Shown here: positions 35,361 to 47,364 of the stretch, piece after piece
Position numbering within the stretch: the first letter of the stretch is position 1
Layout of the letters: the number at the start of each line of letters is the position of its first letter
Assembly (NCBI RefSeq): GCF_003265705.1
Contig: NW_020312828.1
Span: forward strand, 61,134,212-61,198,211
Length of the DNA stretch: 64,000 nt
Reading direction: 5' to 3'
From: Callorhinus ursinus
Taxonomy: Eukaryota > Chordata > Mammalia > Carnivora > Otariidae
Made by a program: the position numbers and the translations under genes
The notes under the pieces: generated by a model
Seen by the model: the letters and a program-made list of their open reading frames with translations, nothing else
The model's database searches: none
Told to the model about the DNA's origin: nothing

Positions 35361-35939
35361 TGGATGAGTGGATAAAGAAAATGTAGTGTGTGTGTGTGTG
35401 TGTATACAGTTATATTATATATAAACAACATATGTGTGTTTCCAACCACATGGATGAAACTTGAAGGCATTATGCTAAGTCAAATAGGTCAGACAGAAAG
35501 ACAAATACCGAACAATGTCACTTGTATGTGGAATCTGAAAAAGCTGAACTCACAGAAAATAGACACTAGAAAAACTGGTTACCAGGGGTTGGGGGATAGG
35601 GGAAATGGGGAGATATTGGTCAAACAGTACAAACTTCGTTACAGACAAATAAGTTCTAGGGATTTAAGGTACAGCATTGTGATTATAGGTAACAATACTG
35701 TATTATATACTTGAAAGTGGCTATGAGAGTAAATCTCAAATGTTCTCATCACAGAAAAAATAGTAATTATATGATGTGATGAAGGTGTTAGCTAATGCTA
35801 GGGTGATAACCATTTTGCAATATATGTATATCTAATCAACAGGTTGTACACCTTAAACTTGCACAATGTTATATGTCAATTATATCTTAATAAAGTTGAA
35901 AAAAAGGAGTAAGCGCTACCCTCTAAGAATAACAGCACA

Positions 35940-37350
35940 CGTGCAAAAGCTTCAACCTAATGCAACCTGAAGTAATTCTCAGCAGAATCAAAGTAACCTC
36001 CAGTTATTAAAATGCTTAACAAAACAAAACATAACTCTCTTTAGGGGATGATAACATAATCTAAAGACTCTACAATTTATCATCCACAATGTTCAGAGGT
36101 AAAATAAAAATTTACCAGGCACGTGAAGGAGGAGGAAACTGTAAATATTAATTAAGAGAGAAAACAATCAATGGGAGAGACTCAGAGGTATTACAAACAT
36201 TAGAATTCCCAGACAAAGTGTTCAAATAACTATGATTAATTTGTTAAATGATAGAAAAGATGGGCAAAGGGATGAAAAGTTAAAATATTTCAATGGTATA
36301 TTAGAAAAGATGATTCACATTAGCATTGAAGATTTTTTTTTGCTTTCTAATTTATTTTTTTATTATGTTATGTTAATCACCATACATTACATCATTAGTT
36401 TTTGATGTAGTGTTCCATGACTCATTCTTTGCGTATAACACCCAGTGCTCCATTCAATATGTGCCCTCCTTAATACCCATCACCAGGTTAACCCACCCCC
36501 CCAACCCCTCCCCTCTAGAACCCTCAGTTTGTTTCTCAGAGTCCATAGTCTCTCCTGGTTTGTCTCCCCCTTCGATTTACCCCCCCTCAGCTTTGAAGAT
36601 TTTTAAATATAATAAATTAAAAAGTCATTGGGTAATTAAAGAGAAGCAAAAACAGTGCAACACAGGATTGGTGAATTAGGAAACTGTTCAATAAAAAAAT
36701 GAAATATACAAACTAAAGAACTGAAACGGAAGAATGCATGGGACACATATGAGACATAGTCAAAAGGTATAACACATGTGCAACTGGAGTTCTAGAAAAA
36801 GAAGAGAAAATGTCAAATTCAACTGAAAATTCTCCAACTCTGATAAAAGACAAGAACACACAAATTCAAGATATTCACCAAACTCCATGCAGGATTTTTT
36901 TTTAAATAAATAAGTAAAAAAACTAGGCACAATATAGTGGAAATATTTTAGTTCACCAGCAAAAGAGCAGATATTTAAATCAGCAGGGGGGGAAAAAAGC
37001 ATATTACCTTCAAAGGAACAATAAAAGTGATAGACTTTTGAGTAGAAACTATGGAAGTTTCTTTAAGGAGCTGAAAGAAAAAGACCTGCCAACCTGGAAG
37101 TCTATATCATGAAATAGCCTTCAAAAATAAAAGCAAAGACCAAAAAATATAAAAATGAACAAAAGCTGAAAGAACGACAAATCTGAATTTATTGCTAGCT
37201 GACTTGCATACAAGAAATTATCTCAGAAGCACATACCTATAGAAATAAATGGAAACAACAGGAAAGGGTAAAGGTTTGAGCTATTCTTCAAGTTTAAATA
37301 AAGAAGCATTCAGTGAAGAGCTCCATTTTTTCAAAGATATACGATAATAC
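35940..37350 (+). mobile_element. Old L1-derived (L1M/HAL1-like) 5' region
   Basis: A-rich, forward, non-coding-looking sequence with words of old L1 ORF1-proximal regions: 'ttagaattcccagacaaagt', 'aattctccaactctgataaa', 'cacacaaattcaagatattc', 'accaaactccatgcagga', then 'ctgaatttattgctagctga'. A young L1 3' end (36338-36592) interrupts it. Family and limits are approximate. Confidence 0.5.
36338..36592 (-). mobile_element. L1 3'UTR, antisense, with TSD
   Basis: T-rich tail, 'atgttaatcaccatacatta', 'tttttgatgtagtgttccat', 'gcgtataacacccagtgctc', 'ccctcagtttgtttctcaga'. Duplication ttgaagattttt at 36326-36337 and 36593-36604. Confidence 0.95.
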
Positions 37351-37844
37351 TAACACATGGGAAATATATTATTGAAATATATCCAGAAATTTTAATTCAA
37401 GTCTTTCCATAAATTTCAAAAAGTGTTGTTTTCATTATGATCATTTGTTAATAACAAGATGAAATATATCAATAAAACTGACCCAATCCAACATATTGAC
37501 CATATCCATACATGTCAGAACCTGGTCTGCTAATTTGCAGTCTCTATTTTAGTCACATCAGAGAATCTTACCTAAACAGCAGGTTCTCACTACAAACATT
37601 TTGTGGCATGTAGTCTGAGATTAACAAGGAAGAAATGCAATGTGCAGTTGTGGTTACATTCTGTAAACCATAAGCATTGACTGTGTGCCCAATGAGAGCA
37701 AAATATCAGAAGAAGATCCTCCTGAATATAAATACAGGGCCAGCCTTCCCCAATTCTTAATTTCCTGGGAGCTAATGCAAATCAAAGAAAGAAATAGTTA
37801 AGGATGATTATGGAATTCTATCTACCAAACTTCTTATTCATGTG
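37351..37844. other. Unique sequence, no recognised feature
   Basis: Nothing recognised. Confidence 0.4.
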
Positions 37845-38340
37845 TCCTTTATTATGATTTGTATTATAATTGATGCTGTCCTAAGTGCTATGAAAACAAA
37901 TATTAAGGAGACACATTCCATTCTCAAAAGCTTACAGTCTAATAGTAGAAGAGAGAAACACAATAAGTGACAAATGCAATAAAGTGTTGTCGGTGACATA
38001 ATAGAAATCTAGAAGGTTGCAGTGTAACACAAGGAAAAAAATGAGCAATTCATCCTGGGATGTGTCAGAAAAGTGTTCATAGGGAAGGAGACATGAGCTC
38101 TAAATTTTGAAAGATGAGAGGCCATTTGCCAATGGCCATGAAAGAAAAGCATGTCAGGAAGAAGAGCAGAGAGGAAGGGCATGGGTTAGAAAAACAGTGT
38201 TACTATCTTGTGAGTGAATGTGGCACTGTGTATGAGGTGAAGCCTGGTTAAAATGGGATGCTGGGGAAGTTCGCAGAGGACAGATTATGGAGGACATTCT
38301 ATGCCATGTATAAAATACAGACTCTTGTTTAGATAGCAAA
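37845..38340 (-). repeat. L2 LINE 3' region, antisense
   Basis: Antisense L2: 'gctgtcctaagtgctatgaa', 'attccattctcaaaagctta', 'cagtctaatagtagaagaga', 'gagctctaaattttgaaaga', 'gaaagaaaagcatgtcagga', 'ggacattctatgccatgtat'. Confidence 0.65.
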
Positions 38341-38469
38341 AACTGCCATTACATAGTCCAAGCTCTCTTCAAACGAAAAAATAAATGTAGCCAAGTTTTA
38401 CTAGCACTGTGCTAATATGGTAGTCATGGAAAACATATGGCTATATAAATTTAAATGTAATAAAATTGA

Positions 38470-38683
38470 GGGGTACCTGGGTGGCTCAGGCAGCTAAGTG
38501 TCTGTCTTCGGCTCAGGCCATGATCCCAGGGTCCTGGGATCGAACCCCACATTGGGCTCTGCTCAGCAGAGTCTGCTTCTCCCTCTGCCTCTGCCTCCCC
38601 CCCTTCACATGTGCTGTCTCTCGCTTTCTCTCTCAAATAAATAAATAAAATCTTTTTTAAAAAATTAATAAAAGTAAATAAAT
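38470..38683 (+). mobile_element. CAN-SINE with 17-bp TSD
   Basis: Head ggggtacctgggtggctcag, body 'catgatcccagggtcctggg', CT-rich part, long A/T-rich tail with several AATAAA. Duplication aaatgtaataaaattga (38453-38469) recurs with one change at 38684-38700. Confidence 0.97.
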
Positions 38684-38700
38684 AAATGCAATAAAATTGA

Positions 38701-39100
38701 AAATTCACCTCCTGGGTTGCACTAGCCAAATCTGAAGCAATCCTAAGATACACATAGCTCGTGGCTAGTGGACTTGACAGTGGCCTAACAATCTAAGTTT
38801 GTCTTTCACTCTAGCAAAGGTCAGAACGGGAGTTGCAGATCAGAGAGAGTAGAAGTTTGATTATCACAGTCATTCAAAATCCAGGCTGACAGAATCTCTG
38901 CCATCCTCAAAACCGAGCTTTCCAAATCACCCTAAACATCAATATCCAGACAACAGATTGGGGGAGAGCATGATGGGTCACTTAAAAAATTTTTGGACCA
39001 GAACTACAGGAAACACATATCCCTTCTGCTAACATCTTGAACTCCAGCCCCTTGACAAACAGATATTTTGTCATCACTTTCTCCAAGTCTGTCATTTGCC
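38701..39100. other. Unique sequence, no recognised feature
   Basis: Nothing recognised. Confidence 0.4.
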
Positions 39101-39113
39101 AATTCATGTTCTT

Positions 39114-39368
39114 TTTAAAAATATATTTTTTATTTATTTTATTATGTTATGTTAATCACCATACATTACATTATTAGTTTTTGAAGTAGTGTTCCATGAC
39201 TCATTGTTTGCATATAACACCCAGTGCTCCATTCAGTACGTGCCCTCTTTAATACCCATCACCAGGCTAACCAATCCCCCCTCTCCCTTCCCCTCTAGAA
39301 CCCTCAGTTTGTTTCTCAGAGTCCATAGTCTCTCATGGTTCATCTCCCCCACTGATTTCCCCCTCTTT
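39114..39368 (-). mobile_element. L1 3'UTR, antisense
   Basis: T-rich tail, 'atgttaatcaccatacatta', 'gcatataacacccagtgctc', 'ccctcagtttgtttctcaga', then 'tgatttccccctc'. It is directly abutted by a SINE in the same orientation. A single pair of flanking repeats, aattcatgttctt (39101-39113) and gattcatattctt (39477-39489), encloses both. Confidence 0.92.
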
Positions 39369-39473
39369 ATTTACTTTTTTAAAAGTAAGTTCTGCACCCA
39401 ACATGGGGCTTGAACTCACAACTCCAAGATCAAGAGTCACATGCTCCACCAACTGAGCCAGCTAGATGCCCCT
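39369..39473 (-). mobile_element. Short tRNA-type CAN-SINE, antisense, fused to an L1
   Basis: A ~105-bp SINE with only the tRNA-like part: 'aacatggggcttgaactcac', 'aactccaagatcaagagtca', 'catgctccaccaactgagcc', 'agctagatgcccc'. It has no CT-rich region. It lies upstream of the L1 3'UTR in the shared minus orientation, inside the same flanking repeats. Confidence 0.88.
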
Positions 39474-39489
39474 GCTGATTCATATTCTT

Positions 39490-41137
39490 AATGATGTCTT
39501 TTCATGGATAGAACTTTTTAATTTTGATGAAGTCTAATTTATTGATATTTCTTTTATGGTTATTTCTTTCTGTGACTGAGTAAGAAGCCTTTATCTCACC
39601 TAAATCATAAAGATATTCTTCTATTTTTTTTCCTCTCTGAGCTTTATATTTCTAGTTTTTACATTTAGGGCTGCTTCAAATTAATTTTTTTTGTATATGT
39701 TGTGAAGTTAAGAGCATAGCTCATTTTTCTAGTATAACTTTCTGGTTATTCCAGCACCATTTGCTGAAATGGCTTTTCTTTCCATACTGGATAGTACTTG
39801 GTAACTTCCTCAAAATTCAAGTAACATTGTGATTATAATAATAATACTGTATTGAGCATTTTAAAATTTGAGAGTGTTAAGCTCACGTTAAATGTTATTA
39901 CCACAATAAGGAAAGAAAACACACAAAGAATAAAAATCATTTAACCATACAAGGGGGTGGCCATTCCTGAGTTATCTATTCTGCTCTACTGATTATCTGT
40001 AGATCTTCACAGCTGTACTTTAGTCTTTTGATTATTGCAGCTTTATAGTTACCCTGCCCCCTAGTTCCTTTCTTTGGTTAACTTTGCTCCTTTTATCTAG
40101 CTTCTTATTTGGAAATTTAGATAACTAATTTCAGATATAAGTATTAAAAACTATAACTTCTACTCTAGACACTAATTAGCTGCATCCCACAAATTTTGAT
40201 GTGTGATGTTTTCACTGGCATTCAGTTCAAAATATTTCCCATGAATTACTTAAGAGCATGTTATTTTATTTCCAAATATTTTGGCATATATATACATATA
40301 TATATATATCTTATATATCTTATTATATCTTCTTGGTACTAATTTCTAGTATAATTCCATTATATTCAGAGAGCACACTCCATATGATTTTAACATTTTA
40401 AAAAATTTTATATATTTTACAGCCTCAAATAGATCTCTTTAAACATACCATGTGCACTTGAAAAGAATGCATATTTTTCAGTTTTGTTGTAGTGTTCTAT
40501 AAATATTAATTAGATCAAGTGGGTAATAGTGTTGTTCAGGTCATCTAAACCTTTACTTTGTTGTTTACTTCTTTTAGGAATTGCTCAGAGAAGATTAGTA
40601 AAATCTAGTCTGATTTGTGGAGTTTTCTTTAATTCTGCTGCATATATTCTGAAGTTCTGTATATGATTCTTATGTCTTTCTAATGAACTGATGCTTTTAT
40701 ATTTATGATATTTCCCTTTCTATGTCTGGTAATTCTATTGGTCTTAAATTTTAATTTATCTAATATTAGTAAAGTACTCTGATTTCCTTTTACTTAAAAT
40801 TAACTGTGTTTTTGTATTTAAAGTGTCTCTTTTAGAAAGTATATCATTAGGTCTTCCTTGTTTATATATTCTAAGTATCTCTGCCTTTTTAATTGAGATG
40901 TTAGTTTATTCATATTTAATATAATTATTGATTCTGTTGGACTTTTGCCTGCCTTTTTATTATTTGTTTTCTCTTTGCCCCTCTTTTTTTCCTTGTTTTC
41001 CTTTATCTGCCTATTTTGGCTTATTTGAATACTTTTTAAAATTCCATTTTAATTTTTCTATTAGCTTGTTGCTACACCTCTGTTTTTATTGACTCTTTCC
41101 TCTGTCATCTTCATTTTTGTTGTTAAGCTCACCCAGT

Positions 41138-41192
<55 letters not shown>

Positions 41193-41530
41193 TATTGTAC
41201 TTTTCATTTCTGGAGTCTGAATTGGGTTTGTATTTATAGTCTCATTTTCTTTTCTGAGATTTTCAATCTCTCCATTCATTATGAGGATGTACTCTTATAC
41301 CTTATTAAACATAGTTATAATAGCTGTTTCACATACCTTCTGCTAATTCCAATATCTAGGTCATCCATTGATTGTCTTTTAAGAATAGATTACATTTTAC
41401 TGGTTCATTTTGTGCCATGAAATGTTTAGTTGTATCATAGACATTGTGAATATTATGTTGAGGAATCTCTAGATTTCATCACTTTCTTCCAAATAGCATT
41501 GATATTTTCATTTTAGCAGGCAATTAATTT
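39490..41530 (-). mobile_element. Old L1-derived sequence, antisense, patchy
   Basis: T-rich sequence with antisense L1 words: 'actttttaattttgatgaag', 'tattccagcaccatttgctg', 'cttgaaaagaatgcatattt', 'tagaaagtatatcattaggt', 'gattttcaatctctccattc'. Strongly diverged, perhaps from more than one old L1M copy. It includes an (AT)24 microsatellite. No intact frame. Confidence 0.6.
41141..41188. repeat. (AT)24 microsatellite
   Basis: Forty-eight bases of uninterrupted AT dinucleotide. The long A/T alternation is self-complementary and likely length-polymorphic. Confidence 0.98.
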
Positions 41531-43298
41531 GATTAGACTAAAACTGCCAACTATGCCTTTGAGGCAGCAAATCAAATCCCAGTTCAGTTCTTTTATTCTT
41601 TGCTGGGCTGATTACAGTCTGTCCCTCCCACCCCCCATACACATGATTTATGGGTGGCCAGAAATTTTGGACTAGTTTACGTAGAGACTTTGAGCAGTTC
41701 CTCCCCCATGCCCCAGCTTTCTCATTTTGAGATTCCTCTCTTACTTTCCAATAGTCATGATTATCTTGAACTTTGTGAAGATAGGAAAGATTTTCTCTCT
41801 TCAATATAGGAAAAAAATTTTATCAGAGTTTTAGCCACCCTGCTTAGGCTCCCTACAAGATAAGAAACAAAACAAACAAAAATCATTAAAATGGGAAACA
41901 CATCACATTGATCTCTTCTTGCAAGTATCAACTTCCCTTCAGAGTCTGCTTTCATTCATTCATTCTTTAGAGCCTTCAAGTATTTGTTTTTTCCATTTTA
42001 TCCAGAACTTATAGTGATCTGAAGAAGGGTCATTCTAATAAGCATGCTTGCTCACATCATATGAGGAACTCCAGGTAGATTTATTTTTAATAATCATTTT
42101 AGCATATCAGCATTTCAGGCACACAACTGCAAACTGACTCCTACTTCCAATTTTTGCCAAAGGCCATCTTGAGACATCTGACTCTTGGGAGAAAGAGATT
42201 TAGGGACATTCCTTTTGGATCTTCAAGTTCTACATCTATATTAAATCCAATCATAAACAAGACTTCATCTGGATGATATTAGTTCCATGAACAAGCTTAC
42301 TAATTTAAGATTTAATTCAGGAAGATCTCAACCTTTAATGTGCATGGAAATCATCTCTGTAGATTTCTATAAATGAACATGCCTATATTTCTATATCAGA
42401 GATCTATATTAAGAGGTCTAGGATAGATCCAAACATGTTCTATTTTTCAACAATTTCAGTTAATTCACAGGCAATCCAACTAGTAGAATAACTGATTTAA
42501 TGGTTTCCCTGCAGCTTTTTCAAAGAAGCAAATGGAATTAAGAGTTAGAAAACCTGAGTTTCAGTACGTTGTCCCTCAATTTTACCAAGACTGCTGCATT
42601 TGTAAGCTTTTAAATTTTGTCTCAAAATGATCATTGTATGTGCCTTATATAAATCATAGAGTTGTTTGTAAAGATCAAGTGGAATAATTAAAACATTGAT
42701 AAATTATAAAGCATGATATAAACACAAAATATTTTCACAAGATTCTTTTTTTTTCATTCTTTTTTTTCCTTTTTTGAAAATCATAATGAAAACATTGCCC
42801 TTTACTTTATCTGGTATATAAATAATTGTTTTTCAGTACCAGAAAAGAAGTACTGATGTTCTGGTAAAATTTTAGGCTGCTTACTTTTGTTGTTGTTGAT
42901 CTTCTAGTTTTAATCCAACGATACTAGATCACTTCTCCCTTTGCCCTATAATACACGAATCCAAAGCTAAATATAGTTCCATAATAGGAAGCTCTACTCA
43001 AATGCCTCTTCTCACTACACTTTATTTCTTGAATCCTTTATTTTTCACATGCCCTATTTTTAGCATTGGAAGTCATTTGGGGTTTGTTTTTAATTATTTA
43101 CTTATACTGTATCTCATTCCAGAAAGGATTAAATAGTTCCTATTTAGAAACAGATTATAAACAATATACCATAAATACAAATAGTGTATTTAGACTAATG
43201 AACACTCTTGTTTGGTCCCTATCCAAAATTACTGGAGTAATTTTGAGAAGACTCTGGAGCCTTCTATGGTCTCAGTCCCTCACATTTTCAACTGCTTT
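41531..43298. other. Unique AT-rich sequence, no recognised feature
   Basis: No repeat or exon assigned. T-rich runs at about 42748-42777. Minus frames at 41538-41955 have no domain. Confidence 0.4.
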
Positions 43299-43315
43299 AA
43301 GAAACATCCCTTTGA

Positions 43316-43753
43316 ACATTTCTCCAAAGAAGACGTAGAAATGGCCAACAGACACATGAAACAATGCTCAACAACACTCGGCATCAGGGTAATAAAACTC
43401 AAAACTACAATGAGATACCACCTTACATGGGTCAGAAAGGTTGAAACTAACAACTCAGGAAACAAAAAATGCCAGCAAGGATGTGGAGGAAGGGGAATCC
43501 TCTTACACTGTTGGTGGGAATGCAAACTGGTTCAGCCACTCTGGAAAACAGTACAGAGTTTCCTCAAAAAGTTAAAAATAGAACTACCATATGATCCAGC
43601 AATTGTACTACTAGGTATTTATCCAAAGGATAAAAACATAGTTATTCAAAGGGGCACATGTACCCCAGTGTTTACAGAAGCAATATTCACAATAGTCAAA
43701 CTATGGAAAGAGCCCAGATGTCCATCGACAGATGAATGCATAAAGAAGATGTG

Positions 43754-43754
<1 letters not shown>
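43316..43754 (+). pseudogene. L1 ORF2p C-terminal fragment, open over ~146 codons
   Basis: The 180-codon frame 43212-43754 is the longest in the window. Its first ~35 codons are flanking unique DNA, so an apparent fusion protein would result. From about codon 36 it is L1 ORF2p C-terminus: '[19 protein letters not shown]', '[12 protein letters not shown]', the Cys-rich stretch '[18 protein letters not shown]', '[17 protein letters not shown]' and 'LWKEPRCPSTDECIKKM'. A stop follows where the (CA)n begins. It has no catalytic domain and is a truncated retrotransposon copy rather than a host gene. Confidence 0.92.
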
Positions 43755-43787
<33 letters not shown>

Positions 43788-44207
43788 GAATATGACTCAG
43801 CCATCAAAAAGAATGAAATCTTGCCATTTGTAATGACGTGGATGGAACTAGAGGTTATTAAACTAAGTGAAATAAATCAGAGAAAGACAAATACCGTATG
43901 ATTTCACTCATATGTGGAATTTAAGAAACAAAACAGATGACCATAGGGGAAGGGAAGGAAAATAAAATAAGATGAAATCAGAGGGGGAGACAAACCATAA
44001 GAGACTCTTAACTCTAGGAAACAAACTGAGGGTAGTGGAGGGAAGGTGGGTGGGGGGATGGGGTAATTGGTGATGGGGATTAAGGATGGCACTTGATGTA
44101 ATGAGCACTGGGTGTTATATGCAACTGATGAGTCATTAAATTCTACCCTTGAAACTAATAATATACTCTACGTTAACTAAACTGAATTTAAATAATTTTT
44201 TTAAAAA
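43316..44207 (+). mobile_element. L1, 5'-truncated, with 17-bp TSD
   Basis: ORF2 C-terminal region, an internal (CA)n at about 43755-43783, then 3'UTR and 'gggtgttatatgcaactgat', 'tctaccc', 'ttgaaactaataatatactc', A-tail. Duplication aagaaacatccctttga (43299-43315) recurs with one change at 44208-44224. Confidence 0.95.
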
Positions 44208-44224
44208 AAGAAGCATCCCTTTGA

Positions 44225-45844
44225 TATATTTCCTCTCTCACTGTTTCTCACTCTTTTTGAGCTTTCTTTTCCCATTCTCCCTTTGCTAATACCTTTTCCT
44301 CTATTCTGTCTCTCTTCTTTCTGTCCCTCTGTCTATTCCCAAATCACTGGGTATCTTAGTGGAGGAAATATAACTTCAAAATTGTAAAATGTTCCCAAAC
44401 ATTTCCCGAAAATGTTCATTCTCCACTCAGGTCAGTTCATTACTTTTTGCTTACTGAACATTTCAATGTCAGGAAGTTGATGCCAGGAAAGTGTGTTTGT
44501 GTGCCATGTAGAACTATCTTAGCCCTAACCTGGTAAATCATTTGTTTCTTTGTTTGTTTGTTTGTTTGTTTTTAATACCATCAGATGATCTATGATCACA
44601 CTTTAGATTCAAAGTGATTGGACCCTACGTAAGTTTATATTATGCCCATTTATCATCCAGGACTCTTGAAGATTTGATTATGACAAAAGACTAGGGAGAA
44701 TTCTTGTTTCAAACACTTTTGTGATAATGCAATTCCTCCCCACCAGCAACTCTGCTTCTTGACCCTAAAAATACAATCCATTAGACAAGTGAAAAATTTA
44801 CAGCTGGTGCCCTCTCATTCAATTTCTTGTTTCTGGCCCAGGACCCACCTCTCATAACTTCACCTCAAATGTACTGCTGGCAGCCAGGATTTGCCAAGTA
44901 ACCTGTTATCATTATTTGTAGAGAAACCATTAGTTGTTCAAGACGGTGCCCTTTCTCAAAGCAACCCTGCTTCCTAAGAAAAAGAACATGTCATTAAAGG
45001 AGGTTCTGAGCAGAGGATTAGGTGGCAAGTTGGATGTAAAATTAACTAGGAAATATCCAGTGTTTCCTTTAGATCCTGCCCAACAACTAGCACATTGCTG
45101 GAGCTCTTAATACTATGCCTTAATGATTTGTGTGAAGGTGGAAGGGTAGGAGTATGACTTGCCTAACCAGAAACCCCTCAGTAAAGAAGCACACTGTGCC
45201 ACTGCCTCCATAAGAGAGATCATGGAGACTGCAAATGGGAGGCTTGAATTATTTATGAAAACTGTTAATAGCAAGTATGGTTGCCAAGGGAATGAGGCAG
45301 TGTGGCCTCAGGTAGATAGCTTACTGCCAAAACTCCAACTTCTTTTTCTTTTATTCTTTTGCTAATTCTAGTGATCTTTTCAAACTTCCCTTTTTGGTGA
45401 CAGATCCCTAAAGATGTATGTGTGTAATGCGGCAGAAAAACCTGCAAACACCTCTAATAAATTTGAAACACAAGCAGCTTATAAATGAGAGCTCAGGCAG
45501 GAGGAGAAGCTGTTTTCTGGACTGAGAGTAGGAAAAGTGAGGGACATGGGGACCTCTGTTCAAAGAAATGTCAAATGATTATATCTAGATTCTTTGTTTC
45601 ATAGCTCTGATGTCACCCCATGTGACACTGATGTCCCTTAGAAGAAAAGTGAGAAATAAAATAGGCCTGGTTAAGCAAAAGATGATTCTCACTTTGGCCT
45701 CGGTCTCTCTACTGCAAAATGGAAATAATGCAAATATAAGGACTGCTTTTTTTCCTTACAGAGCGATTTTGAAGATGCAAAATTATAGCAACAAGCTCAA
45801 AAATTATGTTGATCTTAGTATAGTGTAAGCAGAGACATATTTTC
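44225..45844. other. Mostly unique sequence with a (TTTG)n tract
   Basis: A (TTTG)n tetranucleotide array lies at about 44541-44573. Otherwise no repeat or exon assigned. Open frames under 75 codons without domains. Confidence 0.45.
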
Positions 45845-46300
45845 AAAGTGCAAGTCTGATCATATCATATATCTCCTGGTTTGAAACATTTCAATGATTC
45901 CTGTTTCACTGAGGTTAAAGATGAAACTCTTCATTCGAGCCCAGGCCAGCCAGGCCCTGCTTGATCTGGCCCCACCCAAAGCCCCTCCGAGCTCTCAGAC
46001 CTCCAGGAGCCCTGGCCCTCCTTCAGTTCATCACAAGCACGGTCCTCACTAGGGCTGCAAGGTCGCTCACTGCACATGATCCCTGACATGTTCCTATAGC
46101 ATGCATTCACTCTTGGACATATTTCTATCACACCTATTGTTGGCAGTACTTCTCACCTTGCTAGTTTACATTTCTTTACATGATCATGTGTTTAATGCCT
46201 ATCTCCTCACACTACTCTAAACCCTATCGTTGTTCACCATTTCATCTCCAGAACCCAGCAGTGTTCCTGGTACACGGTATATATTTAATGTGTAGTAAAC
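45845..46300 (+). repeat. L2 LINE 3' region
   Basis: Forward L2: 'aagtctgatcatatcatata', 'gaaacatttcaatgattcct', 'aggccctgcttgatctggcc', 'cactcttggacatatttcta', 'catctccagaacccagcagt', 'gttcctggtacacggtatat'. This accounts for the GC-richer patch at 45940-46060. Confidence 0.85.
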
Positions 46301-46357
46301 AAAGGTGGGAAAAGACAGACAGATGGAAGACAATATTAATGAAAGAATGAAAAAATG

Positions 46358-46481
46358 TGGGGTGCCTGGGTGGTTCAGGTGGTTAAGCATCCAACTCTTG
46401 ATTTTGGCTCAGGTCATGATCTCAGGGTCGTGGGATCGAGCCCCACACTGGGCTCTGGGCTCAGTGCAGAGTAGGCTTGAG

Positions 46482-46517
<36 letters not shown>

Positions 46518-46632
46518 CCTCTCTCTCTGCCCCTCCCTCCACACTCACTCTCACACGCTCTCTCTCACTCACTTTCAAATAAATAAATGAATGAATGACT
46601 GAATGAATAAAATCTTTAAAAAAAAGGAAAGG
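46358..46632 (+). mobile_element. CAN-SINE with long (CT)n and 11-bp TSD
   Basis: Head ggggtgcctgggtggttcag, older-type body ('ttgattttggctcaggtcat', 'ccccacactgggctctgggc'), expanded (CT)n at 46482-46535 and tail with AATAAA. Duplication atgaaaaaatg at 46347-46357 and 46633-46643. An L1 begins 27 bp beyond its end. Confidence 0.95.
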
Positions 46633-46659
46633 ATGAAAAAATGAAAGAAAGCAAGGAAA

Positions 46660-47350
46660 TTACACTGTTGGTGGCAATGCAAGTTGGTACAGCCACTTCG
46701 GAAAACAGTGTGGAGGTCCTCAAAAAGTTAAAAATAGAGCTACCCTATGATCCAGTGATTGCACTACAGGTATTTACCCCGAAGATACAGATGTAGTGAA
46801 AAGAAGGGCCACATGCACCCCAATGTTCATAGCAGCAATGTCCACAATAGCCACACTGTGGAAGGAGCCGAGATGCCCTTCAACAGATGAATGGATAAAG
46901 AAGATGTGGTCCCTATATACAATGGAATATTACCCAGCCATCAGAAAGGATGAATACCCAACTTTTACATCAACATGGATGAGACTGGAGGAGATTATGC
47001 TAAGTGAAATAAGTCAAGCAGAGAAAGTCAATTATCATATGGTTTCCCTTATTTGTGGATCATAAGGAATAGCATGGAGGACATTAGGAGAAGGAAGGGA
47101 AAAATAAGGGGGGGAATCGGAGGGAGAGATGAACCATGAGAGACCATGGGCTATGGGAAACAAACTGAGGGTTTCAGAGGGGAGGGGGGAGGGGTATTAA
47201 GGAGGGCACGTACTGCATGGAGTACTGGGTGTTATATGTAAACAATGAATCATGGAACACCACATCAAAAACTAATGATGTACTGTATGGTGACAAACAT
47301 AATAAAATAAATAAATAAATACGCAGTACATTATTAACCATAAAAAGAAA
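46660..47350 (+). mobile_element. L1, 5'-truncated, with 14-bp TSD
   Basis: Starts in ORF2 ('acactgttggtggcaatgca'); the 89-codon frame 46796-47065 encodes 'MFIAAMSTIATLWKEPRCPS' and 'MEYYPAIRKDEYPTFTSTWM'. The 3'UTR lacks part of the usual G-rich/'gggttagc' section and ends with an A-rich, AAAT-repeated tail. Duplication agaaagcaaggaaa at 46646-46659 and 47351-47364. Confidence 0.95.
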
Positions 47351-47364
47351 AGAAAGCAAGGAAA

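Larger units (their letters stand above)
33838..35903 (+). mobile_element. L1 with inverted 5' part (twin-priming structure)
   Basis: 33838-34085 is antisense ORF2 ('tgataaggattgcattgaat', 'gatccatgaatgtggaatat'). 34200-35903 is sense ORF2 plus 3'UTR, starting 'attccaatggtatttttcac' and ending 'aacttgcacaatgttatatg', 'tatcttaataaagttg', A-tail. The two parts meet in L1 coordinates at nearly the same point ('...aagatttcagtggca' / 'attccaatggtattt...'), as in 5' inversion. Possible decayed duplication: aaggctactctataa (33824-33838) and aagcgctaccctctaag (35911-35927). Confidence 0.85.

Noticed and set aside
36338..36592. Antisense open frame (89 codons) with 'FHDSFFAYNTQCSIQYVPSL'
   Set aside because: The same antisense peptide recurs at every L1 3'UTR in the window (for example 10167-10385, 39189-39413, 47174-47392), so it is a repeat artefact.
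38466..38648. Frame reading 'GTWVAQAAKCLSSAQ'
   Set aside because: A recurrent translation of the CAN-SINE head and body, not a gene.
41136..41420. 94-codon Ile-Tyr repeat frame
   Set aside because: Translation of the (AT)24 repeat inside old antisense L1.
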